Both the position numbers and the translations under genes were made by a program. A stretch of DNA of 52,168 bases from Caulobacter sp. BK020 (lineage in GTDB: Bacteria; Pseudomonadota; Alphaproteobacteria; Caulobacterales; Caulobacteraceae). Location: assembly GCF_004342605.1 (NCBI RefSeq), contig NZ_SLZL01000008.1, forward strand, positions 190,001 through 242,168. Direction: 5' to 3'. Of this stretch, positions 24,666-33,690 are shown piece after piece; the stretch's first letter is position 1, and every line of letters starts with the position of its first letter. The notes beneath the pieces were generated by a model, which had not been told where the DNA came from, did not search any database, and saw only the letters and a program-made list of their open reading frames with translations.

Positions 24666-26330
24666 ATGGGCGGCACGCGCTACGACTACGTCATCATCGG
24701 CGCCGGTTCGGCCGGCTGCGTCCTGGCGGCGCGGCTGACCGAGGATCCGGCCGTCAAGGTACTGCTGCTGGAGGCGGGCGGCAAGAACAGCTCGATCCTG
24801 GTGCGGATGCCGGCCGGGGTGGGCGAGCTGATCAAGGCCAAGGGCGACCAGAACTGGGGTTTCTGGACGGAGGCCGAGCCGCATCTCAACGACCGCAAGC
24901 TGTGGTGGCCGCGCGGCAAGGGCCTGGGCGGCAGCTCGGCGATCAACGGCATGATCTACATCCGCGGCCACGCCCGCGACTATGACCAGTGGCGGCAGAT
25001 GGGGCTGGCGGGCTGGTCCTATGCCGAGGTCCTGCCCTACTTCAAGCGCTCGGAACGCCACCATGGCGGCGGCGACGCCTATCACGGCGACGCGGGCCCG
25101 CTGCACGTGTCGCGCGGCGAGTCCAAGAGCCCGTTCTACGCCGCCCTGATCGAGGCCGGCCGCCAGGCGGGGCACGCGGTGACCCAGGATTTCAACGGCT
25201 ATCGCCAGGAGGGCTTTGGCCCCTACGACCTGACGATCCGCGACGGCAAGCGCTGCAGCGCGGCGGCGGCCTATCTGCTGCCGGTGCTGGCCCGGCCGAA
25301 CCTGACCTGCGTGACCGGCGCGCGCACCACCCGCATCCTGGTCGAGAACGGCCGGGCGGTCGGCGTCGAATATGTGGTCGGGACCAGCCCGGAGCGCCTG
25401 GTCGCCCATGCCGACGCCGAGGTGCTGCTCAGCGCCGGGGCCGTGCAGTCGCCGCACGTGCTGCAGCTGTCGGGGATCGGCGACCCGGACGACCTGAAGG
25501 CCCAGGGGGTCGCGGTCGTCCATGAGTCCAGGGGCGTCGGCGCCAACCTGCAGGACCACCTGGACGTCTGCCTGTCGTGGACGACGAGGAACCTGGTCAC
25601 CGCCTATTCGGCCAACAAGGGGCTGAACAAGCTGAGCGTGGGCCTGTCCTACATGCTGCTGGGCCAGGGGCTGGGGCGGCAGCAGTTCCTGGAAAGCGGC
25701 GCCTTCCTGAAGTCGCGCCCGGACCTCGACCGGCCCGACCTGCAGATCCACGGCGTGCTGGCGATCATGCAGGACCATGGCAAGACGCCGGTCGAGAAGG
25801 ACGGCTTCACCCTGCACGTCTGCCAGCTGCGGCCGGAGAGCCGGGGCAAGATCGGCCTGCGCTCGGCCGACCCGTTCGACGATCCGGCCATCCTGGCCAA
25901 CTACCTGGCGACCGAGGAGGACCGCCGCGCTATCCGCGAGGGGATGAAGATCGCCCGCGAGGTGGTGGCCCAGGCGGCGCTGGATCCCTATCGCGAGGCC
26001 GAATACGCGCCCGGCGGCGAGGTGAGGACCGACGAGCAGATCGACGCCTGGGTCCGCGCCAAGGCCGAGACCATCTACCACCCGGTCGGAACCTGCCGGA
26101 TGGGCGCGGCGGGCGACCCGCTGGCGGTGGTCGATGACCAGCTGCGCGTGCAGGGGATCGCCGGCCTGCGGGTGGTCGACGCCTCGGTCATGCCCACCCT
26201 GATCGGCGGCAACACCAACGCCCCGACCCTGATGATCGCCGAGCGCGCCGCCGACCTGATCCGCGGCAAGACTACGCCGGCGGCGCTGGACGTCCCGGTG
26301 TTCGAGGACGGACGGGCGGCGGCGGCCTGA
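24666..26330 (+). CDS. GMC-family FAD-dependent oxidoreductase
   Basis: A 554-residue glucose-methanol-choline oxidoreductase, choline-dehydrogenase-like. The FAD-binding Rossmann motif is YDYVIIGAGSAGCVLA (6-21), with GMC signature 1 at WWPRGKGLGGSSAINGMIYIRG (about 80-101) and signature 2 at SAGAVQSPHVLQLSGIG. The catalytic His region YHPVGTCRMG and GNTNAPTLMIAERAADLI end the protein. It oxidises an alcohol group; the substrate is not evident. The ATG at 24666 begins the Rossmann strand; GGAGG lies 13 nt upstream, rather far. Confidence 0.88.
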   Translation: MGGTRYDYVIIGAGSAGCVLAARLTEDPAVKVLLLEAGGKNSSILVRMPAGVGELIKAKGDQNWGFWTEAEPHLNDRKLWWPRGKGLGGSSAINGMIYIRGHARDYDQWRQMGLAGWSYAEVLPYFKRSERHHGGGDAYHGDAGPLHVSRGESKSPFYAALIEAGRQAGHAVTQDFNGYRQEGFGPYDLTIRDGKRCSAAAAYLLPVLARPNLTCVTGARTTRILVENGRAVGVEYVVGTSPERLVAHADAEVLLSAGAVQSPHVLQLSGIGDPDDLKAQGVAVVHESRGVGANLQDHLDVCLSWTTRNLVTAYSANKGLNKLSVGLSYMLLGQGLGRQQFLESGAFLKSRPDLDRPDLQIHGVLAIMQDHGKTPVEKDGFTLHVCQLRPESRGKIGLRSADPFDDPAILANYLATEEDRRAIREGMKIAREVVAQAALDPYREAEYAPGGEVRTDEQIDAWVRAKAETIYHPVGTCRMGAAGDPLAVVDDQLRVQGIAGLRVVDASVMPTLIGGNTNAPTLMIAERAADLIRGKTTPAALDVPVFEDGRAAAA

Positions 26331-26398
26331 AGCCGAGGGGGCGTCCGTCGACTTCGCCTCCCCTGCTACACGCTGGGAGACTTGCTCCATTGAGATAA

Positions 26399-26426
26399 GG
26401 AGGGGTCGCCGTGCGGCGCCCCCTCC
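26399..26426. terminator. Hairpin between convergent genes
   Basis: GGAGGGG / CCCCTCC outer stem with an inner CGCCG/CGGCG pair, 69 bp past the GMC stop and before the convergent PAS gene. No T-run; a second GC hairpin follows at about 26432-26454. Confidence 0.45.
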
Positions 26427-26491
26427 CCATCCGCGGCGCGCCCCTCCCGCGCCGCTCTTTCCGCCCCCCGACGGAAAGCTCGTGCTGGTCC

Positions 26492-27040
26492 TCAGGCGAT
26501 CCGCCGCCCGTGCAGCGTCGCCAGCCGCAGGCGCGGCGCCTCCTCGTTGGCCGGGCCGAGGGACTGGATCCTGCGCACGCCCAGTTCCGAGGCCGGTCGG
26601 CCCATCAGGCGCTGGATCATGGCGATCGGCTGGTAAAGGCCCAGGAAACGGTCGGCCTGGCCGTCGGCGCCGGTCATCGGCGCCAGCAGCACCTCCATGC
26701 CCACCGACGGCGCACCGATGGCGCGGATGTCGGCGGTGATCACCACCGGCTCGCCCCGACGACGGGCGACCTCCAGGGCGGACTTGACCTCCAGCCGGTG
26801 CGACAGGGCCCAGAAGCCCAGGGCGTCCTCGCCGCGCAGGTCGCGAGCGTGAAGGTCGGCGACGAATCCGCCAGCCAGCCGCACCGGATAGCGGCCCTTG
26901 CCGTCGCGCCCCAGGATGAAAACCTGCGGCAGCAGATCCAGGAAATCGGCCGGATTGACGGCGGCGCGCGCGGGCATGGCGCCGTTAACGGCCTTGCTAC
27001 GCCAATAGTCTATCAACCGTTCCGTGCTTGGATGGAACAT
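26492..27040 (-). CDS. PAS-domain protein (PAS_5 type)
   Basis: A 182-residue protein consisting of one PAS-like domain of the alphaproteobacterial PAS_5 type, from LIDYWRSKAVNGAMPARAAVNPADFLDLLPQVFILGRD through RLAGGFVADLHARDLRGEDALGFW to the C-terminus. No output domain is present, so it is probably a stand-alone sensory or adaptor protein. The start at 27040 has AGGGGAA 6 nt upstream; the longer frame is Arg/Pro-rich and non-coding in character. Ligand unknown. Confidence 0.78.
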   Translation of the reverse strand: MFHPSTERLIDYWRSKAVNGAMPARAAVNPADFLDLLPQVFILGRDGKGRYPVRLAGGFVADLHARDLRGEDALGFWALSHRLEVKSALEVARRRGEPVVITADIRAIGAPSVGMEVLLAPMTGADGQADRFLGLYQPIAMIQRLMGRPASELGVRRIQSLGPANEEAPRLRLATLHGRRIA

Positions 27041-27225
27041 CGTCGTTCCCCTGGCGGGCTCGCGCGCGGTCGTTTTCGACCGCATCGGGCTTGCAGGGAG
27101 AACCGGGCCAGCCCCAGGACCGTGCCGTCCTGGGACAGTTTCCCGGTGGAGCGGCGGACATGGCGTGAAACTTGCTTGGCCTTTGGCCACGCGGCACGCC
27201 GACGTGTTGTGAAGGGAAGAGGCCG

Positions 27226-28173
27226 ATGAAGGCGCCGAAAATGACCTTGTCCAGGCTGTGGATCAGCCTGGCGACCGGACTGGGTGCGCTGGTGCTGGGC
27301 GGGGTCGCCTACGCCCAGTGCGGCAGCTGCACGCCGCCGCCTCCGCCCTGCTGCGCGCCGCCGCCGGCCCCGCCGCGTCCGCCCACCCCGCCCGGCTGCA
27401 ACACCTGCGGCGGCGGCCACAATGTCTATGTGCCCGGCATCAACGTCCATGTCGGCGGCTCGGTGATCGTCAACGCCAACGCCTCGGCGACCAGCACGGC
27501 CACGGCCGGATCCAGCGCCGGAGCCGGCGCGGGCGCGGGAGCCTCGGCCGGCTCGACCGTCTATTACGGCGGCGGCACCCACGGCGGCTACTATTCCGGC
27601 CCGATATCGACCGGCTACATCCAGGGCCTGAACGTCGAGGGCGGCGAAGCCCGCCGTCGCGCGTCCTACGAGGCCACCCGCACCAAGTTCAAGCGCGTGG
27701 TCATCCGCGCCGTCTGCCTGGACGACCGCGACATTCCCCACCCGGCCTCGCAGGTCACCCCCGACCGCGACATCGACAGCGGCTATGACGGCGAGCTCTA
27801 TCGCTGCATCGCCGGCTCGCGCATGCAGTACGTGGTCGGCGCCTACGAAGGCTACAGCGCGGCCAATTTCGGCGGCGAGACCTATGTTTGCGGCAAGAAC
27901 GAAGCCCTCTATTACGGCGGCGGCGGTCGCGGCGGCTCAGGCCTGGCCGGCGGCCCGGACGGCCGTGGCGGCGCCCTCTCCTGCCGGCCGCAACGCCCGG
28001 CCCGCGACTGCAACGAGCGCTCGCTGCTGCGCCGCTACGGCGCCGGGGTGAAGATCCTGACCATCCTGACCACCGAGAAGTACACCGCCTATCGCGAGGA
28101 AACGGTGCGCGAGCAGTCCAGCTCGGGCCTGAGCCTCAGCCTGGACGGCGGCGTCGGCGGGGTGGTGTATTAA
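27226..28173 (+). CDS. Secreted Cys/Pro/Gly-rich protein, unknown function
   Basis: A 315-residue exported protein. The signal peptide ends near AYA (about 27), followed by CGSC, a proline run with CC, and CNTCGGG. Next comes an NVYVPGINVHVGGSVIVNANASATSTATAG segment with alternating strand pattern, an Ala/Gly/Ser linker and a Tyr/Gly-rich stretch. The C-terminal half looks folded, with conserved-looking Cys residues (AVCLDD, LYRCIAG, TYVCGKN, LSCRPQ, DCNERS), suggesting disulfides. The ATG has GAGG upstream and a strong terminator follows, so it is a real single gene. A surface or envelope role is inference. Confidence 0.75.
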   Translation: MKAPKMTLSRLWISLATGLGALVLGGVAYAQCGSCTPPPPPCCAPPPAPPRPPTPPGCNTCGGGHNVYVPGINVHVGGSVIVNANASATSTATAGSSAGAGAGAGASAGSTVYYGGGTHGGYYSGPISTGYIQGLNVEGGEARRRASYEATRTKFKRVVIRAVCLDDRDIPHPASQVTPDRDIDSGYDGELYRCIAGSRMQYVVGAYEGYSAANFGGETYVCGKNEALYYGGGGRGGSGLAGGPDGRGGALSCRPQRPARDCNERSLLRRYGAGVKILTILTTEKYTAYREETVREQSSSGLSLSLDGGVGGVVY

Positions 28174-28200
28174 GCCGCCGGCCAAGTCCGGGAAACAGAA

Positions 28201-28225
28201 GGGCCGCTGCGAGGCGGCCCTTTTT
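28201..28225 (+). terminator. Rho-independent terminator of the secreted-protein gene
   Basis: GGGCCGC / GCGGCCC stem, 6-nt loop, then TTTTT, 27 bp after the stop codon. Confidence 0.9.
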
Positions 28226-28253
28226 GCATCCGGGATCCGGGCGAGCCTTCCGC

Positions 28254-29084
28254 TCAGATCACGTAGTCGTAGACCACGTCGGCCAGCGTGTGGTCCATCG
28301 TCCGGGCCGGCTCTTCGCAGGTGGGGCAGTTGACGAGGCGAGCAGGCACGCCGGCGGCCGTGCAGTGCGGCGGGATGGGTTTCAACACCACCGAGCCGGA
28401 CGCCACCTTGGCGTAGTCGCCGATCGTGATGTTGCCCAGCACCTTGGAACCGGCGCCCAGCAGCACGCCCTTGCCGATCTTGGGGTGGCGGTCGCCGCGC
28501 TCGGCGCCGGTGCCGCCCAGGGTGACGCCATGCAGCATCGAGACCTCGTCGCCGACCACCGCGGTCTCGCCGATGACGATGCCGGTGCCGTGGTCGATGA
28601 ACACGCCCTGGCCGATGCGGGCGGCGGGGTTGATGTCGACCTGGAACACCTCGCTGGCCCGGCTCTGCAGGTAGAAGGCCAGGGTCTCGCGGCCCTGGCC
28701 CCACAGCCAGTGCGACACGCGGTGGGTCTGAAGGGCCAGGAAGCCCTTGAAGAACAGGAACGGCTGGACATAACCCTTGGTGGCCGGGTCGCGCTCGAAC
28801 ACCGCCACCAGGTCGGCCTCAGCGGCGGCGACCAGGGCCGGGTCGCTCCGGAAGGCGTCGGCGGCGAACTCGCGGGCGGTCATGGCCCGCATCTCCTGGT
28901 CGCCCAGCTTGCGCGCCAGCTGGAAGGTCAGGGCGTCGGCCAGGTTGTCGTGGCTGAGGATCACGGCGTTGAGCAGCGAGGCCAGGGCCGGCTCGGCCTT
29001 GGCGGCGTGTTCGGCCTGGTTGCGCAGGGCGGCCCAGACGGGCGGCGCCGTTTCCTGCGTCACGACCTCAAGATGCTTGGCCAC
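28254..29084 (-). CDS. cysE: Serine O-acetyltransferase CysE
   Basis: A 276-residue CysE. It acetylates L-serine with acetyl-CoA to give O-acetylserine, the precursor of cysteine, in the cytoplasm. The N-terminal helical domain (about 15-140) is followed by the left-handed beta-helix with DINPAARIGQGVFIDHGTGIVIGETAVVGD and LHGVTLGGTGAERGDRHPKIG, which hold the catalytic Asp/His. The tail has a CPTC pair. The start is GTG at 29084, with GGGAG 6 nt upstream; further upstream the sequence is A+T-rich promoter. Cysteine feedback inhibition is typical of the family. Confidence 0.92.
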   Translation of the reverse strand: MAKHLEVVTQETAPPVWAALRNQAEHAAKAEPALASLLNAVILSHDNLADALTFQLARKLGDQEMRAMTAREFAADAFRSDPALVAAAEADLVAVFERDPATKGYVQPFLFFKGFLALQTHRVSHWLWGQGRETLAFYLQSRASEVFQVDINPAARIGQGVFIDHGTGIVIGETAVVGDEVSMLHGVTLGGTGAERGDRHPKIGKGVLLGAGSKVLGNITIGDYAKVASGSVVLKPIPPHCTAAGVPARLVNCPTCEEPARTMDHTLADVVYDYVI

Positions 29085-29113
29085 CGGGATCTCCCTCGCC
29101 CACGCCGACAATA

Positions 29114-29136
29114 GAGCATCTTTATTGGAAATGCTC
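29114..29136 (-). promoter_or_regulatory. Possible operator/promoter of cysE
   Basis: Inverted repeat GAGCAT (29114-29119) / ATGCTC (29131-29136) around an A+T-rich centre, about 30 bp upstream of the cysE start. The centre reads CAATAAAG on the minus strand. A regulator site for sulfur control is possible but unproven. Confidence 0.35.
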
Positions 29137-29183
29137 CAGAACGGCCTTCGGATCCGACGGCCAGGCCGCCGATCCGTTGCCAC

Positions 29184-29804
29184 TTAAGACCGCGCCTCGG
29201 CCAGCACAAGTCGCGCCAGGTCGGCCGGCAGCTGGCCCTTCACCGCCATATGGTGCACCCGGAGCAGTAAAGCCACCGTCAAGGAGTCCGGCATGTGGCC
29301 GGACACCGCCGCGTCGAGGGCCTGCGCGAACGGCACGCGGGCGATCGCCAGATCCTCGGTGTCGTCGGGCGCGGTCGCCGTCGGCGTCAGGTCCAGGGCC
29401 AGATAGCCGTGGCAGATCTCGTCGGTGATCGAGTTGGACAGCTCCATGGTCAGGATCAGCCGCCAGTCGGCGGCCCGCAGCCCAACCTCCTCGGCCAGCT
29501 CGCGCTTGGCGCCGTCCAGCGGGTCCTCGGCCAGCGGCGCGCCGCCCTCGGGGATTTCCCAGCTGTAGTTGGCATGGGGAAAGCGGTTCTGGCCCACCAG
29601 GGTGACCGTGCCGTCAGCGTGCAGCGGCACGACGCCGATCGCCCGGTTCTTGAACGTCACCTTGCCGTACAGCGCCGGCCGGCCCGTGGGCGCGATGGCG
29701 TCGTACTCGGTCAGGGTGATCCAGGGATTGTCGTAGACGACCGTTTCCCGGGTCACGCTCCAGGGCGTCCCGTGCGCTTTGAGCCAGGGCGGTTTTTCGG
29801 ACAT
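29184..29804 (-). CDS. Nudix hydrolase, ADP-ribose pyrophosphatase-like
   Basis: A 206-residue Nudix enzyme. The Nudix box GGAPLAEDPLDGAKRELAEEVGL (about residues 87-109) fits GX5EX7REUXEEXGU, so Mg-dependent pyrophosphohydrolysis is expected. The preceding TLVGQNRFPHANYSWEIPEG strand is typical of the ADP-ribose pyrophosphatase (NudF) group. It probably removes ADP-ribose or nucleotide sugars. It starts at the ATG at 29804 and is divergent from the nitroreductase gene. Confidence 0.85.
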   Translation of the reverse strand: MSEKPPWLKAHGTPWSVTRETVVYDNPWITLTEYDAIAPTGRPALYGKVTFKNRAIGVVPLHADGTVTLVGQNRFPHANYSWEIPEGGAPLAEDPLDGAKRELAEEVGLRAADWRLILTMELSNSITDEICHGYLALDLTPTATAPDDTEDLAIARVPFAQALDAAVSGHMPDSLTVALLLRVHHMAVKGQLPADLARLVLAEARS

Positions 29805-29869
29805 GCGAACGACTCGCGACTTGTGGCGGCCGGGGCTCGGCCATAGGTGTGCTGCTTATCGTGCTTCCC

Positions 29870-29874
29870 GGAGG
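29870..29874 (+). promoter_or_regulatory. Ribosome-binding site fixing a TTG start
   Basis: GGAGG, 5 nt upstream of the TTG that begins the nitroreductase gene. Confidence 0.7.
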
Positions 29875-29879
29875 TCGTC

Positions 29880-30497
29880 TTGGCCGGTTCTGTTCCCCCC
29901 GCCCCAGAATTCGGCGAAGTGCTGCCGATCACGCCGTCGCCGGCGGTGCTGGACTTCCTGGCCCGGCGTCGGTCGGCCTCGGCCATGAGCCTGACGGCGC
30001 CGGGACCGGATGACGTCCAGCTGGCCGACCTGTTGCGCCTGGCCGCCCGGGTGCCCGACCACGGCAAGCTGGCGCCCTGGCGGTTCGTGATCCTGCGCGG
30101 CCCGGCCAAGGACGCCTTCGCCGAGAAGATCACCGCCCTGGCCGACAGCCAGGCCAATCCCGCCAAGGCCAACGCCGCCCTGCGCAAGCTGACCCGCCCG
30201 CCGGTCGCCGTCGCCGTCATCTCGCGCCACATCCCCGGCGAGATCCCCGAATGGGAGCAGCGCCAGAGCGCCTCGGCCGTCTGCCAGCAGATGCTGCTGG
30301 CCGCCGCCGCCATGGGCTGGGGCGCCAACTGGATTACCGACTGGTACGCCTATGACCCCCGCGCCCAGGCCATTCTCGGCCTGGCCGACGAGGAACGGGT
30401 GGCCGGCTTCGTCTATCTGGGAACCTCGACCGAGGCCCCGCAGGAGCGGGTGCGGCCGGACGCGGCGGCGATCACCACCGAATGGTCCGCCATCTGA
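29880..30497 (+). CDS. Nitroreductase-family flavoprotein (YdjA-like)
   Basis: A 205-residue FMN-dependent nitroreductase of the short YdjA type. It contains FLARRRSASAMSLTAPGPDDVQLADLLRLAARVPDHGKLAPWRFVIL near the FMN-binding N-terminus and GWGANWITDWYAYDP in the core. The start is TTG at 29880: GGAGG lies 5 nt before it and no ATG is suitably placed. It uses NAD(P)H to reduce nitro or quinone-like compounds; physiological substrate unknown. Confidence 0.82.
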   Translation: MAGSVPPAPEFGEVLPITPSPAVLDFLARRRSASAMSLTAPGPDDVQLADLLRLAARVPDHGKLAPWRFVILRGPAKDAFAEKITALADSQANPAKANAALRKLTRPPVAVAVISRHIPGEIPEWEQRQSASAVCQQMLLAAAAMGWGANWITDWYAYDPRAQAILGLADEERVAGFVYLGTSTEAPQERVRPDAAAITTEWSAI

Positions 30498-30798
30498 GCG
30501 GCGGCCGGACGCCTGTGACCTTTTCGCATCGGTCCGAGGTCATTCTTCGGCAAAGCACGACTGGAATAGCGGTCCGACGCCATAGAATCGCCACCTCGTC
30601 AGCCTGTAATCCCAAGGCGTGGGACTTGCGAGACGCAGGCTTTGTCGTGCATCAGCCACGACATCTTATGTAACAGTCCTGCATCAAATCGACCTTAAGC
30701 ATCCGTAACTTGTGATGTGGCCTTGCGTTGCCTAAGGCCAAGCTCGACGATGTCCGCGTACTTACACGCCGACCAACTTTCTACGGCCGACGGGGTTC
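30498..30798 (+). other. 301-bp leader of the TonB-receptor gene
   Basis: No gene or RNA recognised. Composition drops in G+C from about 30560 onward, consistent with a promoter and leader for the receptor that follows. No clear Fur, Pho or riboswitch signature is visible. Confidence 0.5.
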
Positions 30799-33657
30799 AT
30801 GACGCTCTCTCTCCTGATTCTTGGCCTGTCCGCCGTCCTGGACGGCGCGCCCGAAGCCGCGCCCGGGCAGCAGGAACCGGCCGCCCAGGCCCAGCGAGCG
30901 CCACAGCAGGCCGCGCCGGCCGGCGCTGATCCCTACGCCGCCGAGGTCGAGGCGGTCGAGGTGGTGGCCGGCAAGCCGCGCGGCTCGGTCGAGGGCGACA
31001 TCAAGCCCGAGCTGACCCTGAATCCGGCCCAGATCCGCGCCTACGGGGCCGGCAGCATCTCGGAACTGATGGCCTTCCTGGAGCCGCAGCTGCGCACCAG
31101 CCAGAGCCGCGGCGACGGCCAGCCGGTGATGCTGGTCAACGGCCGCCGCATCTCGGGCTTCCAGGAGATCCGCGACATCCCGCCCGAAGCGATCGAGCGC
31201 TTCGAGATCCTGCCCGAGGAAGTGTCGCTGACCTACGGCTATCGCGCCGACCAGCGGGTGGTGAACATCGTCCTGCGCCGCCGCTTCCGCGCCCTGACCA
31301 CCGAGGGCGGGGTCAAGGTCCCCACCGCCGGCGACCGCACCTCGACCGACCTGCAGAGCACCTTCTTCCGTGTCCAGGGCGACAATCGGTGGCTGTTCAA
31401 CGGCAAGGTCTCGCACGACACGGCCCTGTTCGAGACCGACCGCAACATCGTGCGCACGCCGTCGGGCCAGCCCTACGACCTGACCGGCAATGTCACGGGC
31501 CTGGCCCTTCAGCCGCCGGACGTCGCCAACGGCGTCTATTTCCAGCCGATCGACCCGAACCTGACGGCGCTGGTCGGCTCGCCCGTGACCGTCACGCCGG
31601 TTCCCACCGCAGCGCTGGGCGGCCCCGCGACCCTGGCCGACTTCGCGACCAACGCCGGGACCGCCGCCACCGACGACCTGACCGCCTGGCGCAGCCTGGC
31701 GCCCCGGGGAACCTCGGCCTCGCTGACCGGCGCCCTGACCCGGCCGGTGGGCAAGTCGTCGATGGCGACGCTCAGCGGTTCGTTCGAGGACTCCACCTCC
31801 TATTCCTATCTCGGCCTGCCCGGCGTCCGCCTGGAGGTGCCCGAGACCAACCCCTATTCGCCGTTCAGCCAGGACGTCCTGCTGTACCGCTACGCCGACG
31901 ACTATGTCTCGATGGCCCGCAAGACCGACACCCAGAAGGCCACGGTGTCGGCGGCGGCCAATGGGCGGATCAAGGACTGGCGCTGGAGCGCCACCGGCGG
32001 CTACGTCTATTCGACCAGCGACACCACCACCGGCCGCGGCCTGGACGCGGCGGCCTTCGCGGCCGGTGTCGCCGCCGGGGATCCGGCCCTGAACCCGTTC
32101 GGCAACATCCCCTCCAACCTGCTGGCCCGCGTCTCGCCCGACACCGCCAAGTCGACCTCCAACACCGCCAACGCCGAGGTGGTGTTCGTCGGCAACCTGC
32201 TGCAGGCCCCGGCCGGCGGCGTGTCGACCACCTTCAAGGTCGGCGCGGACACCCAGACCCTGGATTCCCGCAGCGTCCGTCGGGGCGTAGTGACCGACCG
32301 CGACATCTCGCGCACCAGCGGCAACCTGCAGGCCAGCCTGAACGTGCCGATCTCCGACCGGGACAAGGGCGTGCTGCCGGCGCTGGGCGACCTGTCGGTC
32401 AACTTCAACGGCGAGTACGAGCGGCTGTCGGACTTCGGCGGGCTGATCACCCTGGGGGCCGGCGCCAACTGGTCGCCGATCAGTCCGCTCAGCTTCCTGG
32501 TCAGCTACACCAGCGAGGACGGCGCCCCGACGCCGTCGCAGCTGAACGACCCGATCCTGTCGACGCCGAACGTCTCGATCTACGACTTCAAGACCGGCCA
32601 GTCGGTGCTGGCGACGCGGATCGAGGGCGGCAATCCCAACCTGGTTTCCGACAGCCGCCAGGTGATGAAGCTGAGCGTCAACATCCGGCCGCTGCCCAAG
32701 GACGCCAAGACCAACCTGCAGATCAGCGCCAACTACACGGCCACCCGGATCGACGACTCGATCAACAGCTTCCCGGCCATCACCGCCGACATCGAACACG
32801 CCTTCCCCGACCGGATCATCCGTGACGCCAGCGGGAGGCTGATCTCGGTCGACTCGCGCCCGGTGAACTACGCCAAGTCCGAGCAGGAGCAGATCCGCTG
32901 GGGCTTCAACCTGTCGCGCCCGTTCGGCAAGCCGCGCCCCGGCGTTCCAGGCTTCCAGTTCGGCGGCGGACCGCCTCCCGGCGGCGGCGGACGGGGCCCT
33001 GACGGCGGTTCGGGCGGAGGCCCCGGCGGAGGCCCCGGCGGAGGCCCAGGTGCTGGCGGAGGCGGTTTCCGTGGCGGCGGCGGCGGCTTCCGCGGCGGCC
33101 CGCGCCCCGGGCAGGGCCAGGTGCAGGTCTCGCTCTACCACACCTGGAAACTGAAGGACGAGGTCACCATCCGCGACGGCCTGCCGGTCATCGACCGCCT
33201 GGACGGCGGCTCGGGCGCGGGGCCCGAGCACGAGGTCCAGCTGCAGGTCGGTGTGTTCAAGGGCGGCATGGGCGCGTTCCTGAACGGCAGCTGGCGCAGC
33301 GGTTATCGCCTGAACGGGGCGACGGCGCAGCAGGACCTGTTCTTCAGCGACCAGTCGACCTTCAGCCTGAACCTGTTCGCCGACCTGTCGTCGCGGCCGG
33401 ACCTGCTGCGCGCCCACCCGTGGCTGCGCGGCTCGCGCGCGCAGCTGCAGGCCCAGAACCTGTTCGACACCCGCCAGGACGTGCACGACCGCCTGGGGCT
33501 GACGCCCCAGGCCTACCAGCCGGACTTTCGCGACCCGATCGGCCGGACGGTGCGCATCAGCTTCCGCAAGCTGATCGGCCCGTCGCGCCCGGTCCCGCCG
33601 CCGGGCCAGCGCCCCCCGGCCGCCCCGACCCCGCCGCCGGCTCAGCCGCCGCGGTAG
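30799..33657 (+). CDS. TonB-dependent outer-membrane receptor with Gly-rich insert
   Basis: A 952-residue receptor. A short signal-like start is followed by an Ala/Gln/Pro linker and the plug domain (LTLNPAQIRAYGAGSISELMAFL... PVMLVNGRRISGFQEIRDIPPEAIERFEILPEEVSLTYGYRADQRVVNIVLRR). The barrel follows with many aromatic strands. Residues about 722-773 form an extraordinary Gly/Pro/Arg tract, partly a 12-bp tandem repeat in the DNA. After the last strand (RTVRISFRKL) a Pro-rich tail of about 25 residues extends the protein, so the usual terminal aromatic residue is absent. Energised uptake of an unknown ligand via TonB is expected. Confidence 0.83.
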   Translation: MTLSLLILGLSAVLDGAPEAAPGQQEPAAQAQRAPQQAAPAGADPYAAEVEAVEVVAGKPRGSVEGDIKPELTLNPAQIRAYGAGSISELMAFLEPQLRTSQSRGDGQPVMLVNGRRISGFQEIRDIPPEAIERFEILPEEVSLTYGYRADQRVVNIVLRRRFRALTTEGGVKVPTAGDRTSTDLQSTFFRVQGDNRWLFNGKVSHDTALFETDRNIVRTPSGQPYDLTGNVTGLALQPPDVANGVYFQPIDPNLTALVGSPVTVTPVPTAALGGPATLADFATNAGTAATDDLTAWRSLAPRGTSASLTGALTRPVGKSSMATLSGSFEDSTSYSYLGLPGVRLEVPETNPYSPFSQDVLLYRYADDYVSMARKTDTQKATVSAAANGRIKDWRWSATGGYVYSTSDTTTGRGLDAAAFAAGVAAGDPALNPFGNIPSNLLARVSPDTAKSTSNTANAEVVFVGNLLQAPAGGVSTTFKVGADTQTLDSRSVRRGVVTDRDISRTSGNLQASLNVPISDRDKGVLPALGDLSVNFNGEYERLSDFGGLITLGAGANWSPISPLSFLVSYTSEDGAPTPSQLNDPILSTPNVSIYDFKTGQSVLATRIEGGNPNLVSDSRQVMKLSVNIRPLPKDAKTNLQISANYTATRIDDSINSFPAITADIEHAFPDRIIRDASGRLISVDSRPVNYAKSEQEQIRWGFNLSRPFGKPRPGVPGFQFGGGPPPGGGGRGPDGGSGGGPGGGPGGGPGAGGGGFRGGGGGFRGGPRPGQGQVQVSLYHTWKLKDEVTIRDGLPVIDRLDGGSGAGPEHEVQLQVGVFKGGMGAFLNGSWRSGYRLNGATAQQDLFFSDQSTFSLNLFADLSSRPDLLRAHPWLRGSRAQLQAQNLFDTRQDVHDRLGLTPQAYQPDFRDPIGRTVRISFRKLIGPSRPVPPPGQRPPAAPTPPPAQPPR

Positions 33658-33690
33658 GCGCCCCTCGTCGTTTCTGGTCCGGCGACCCGC

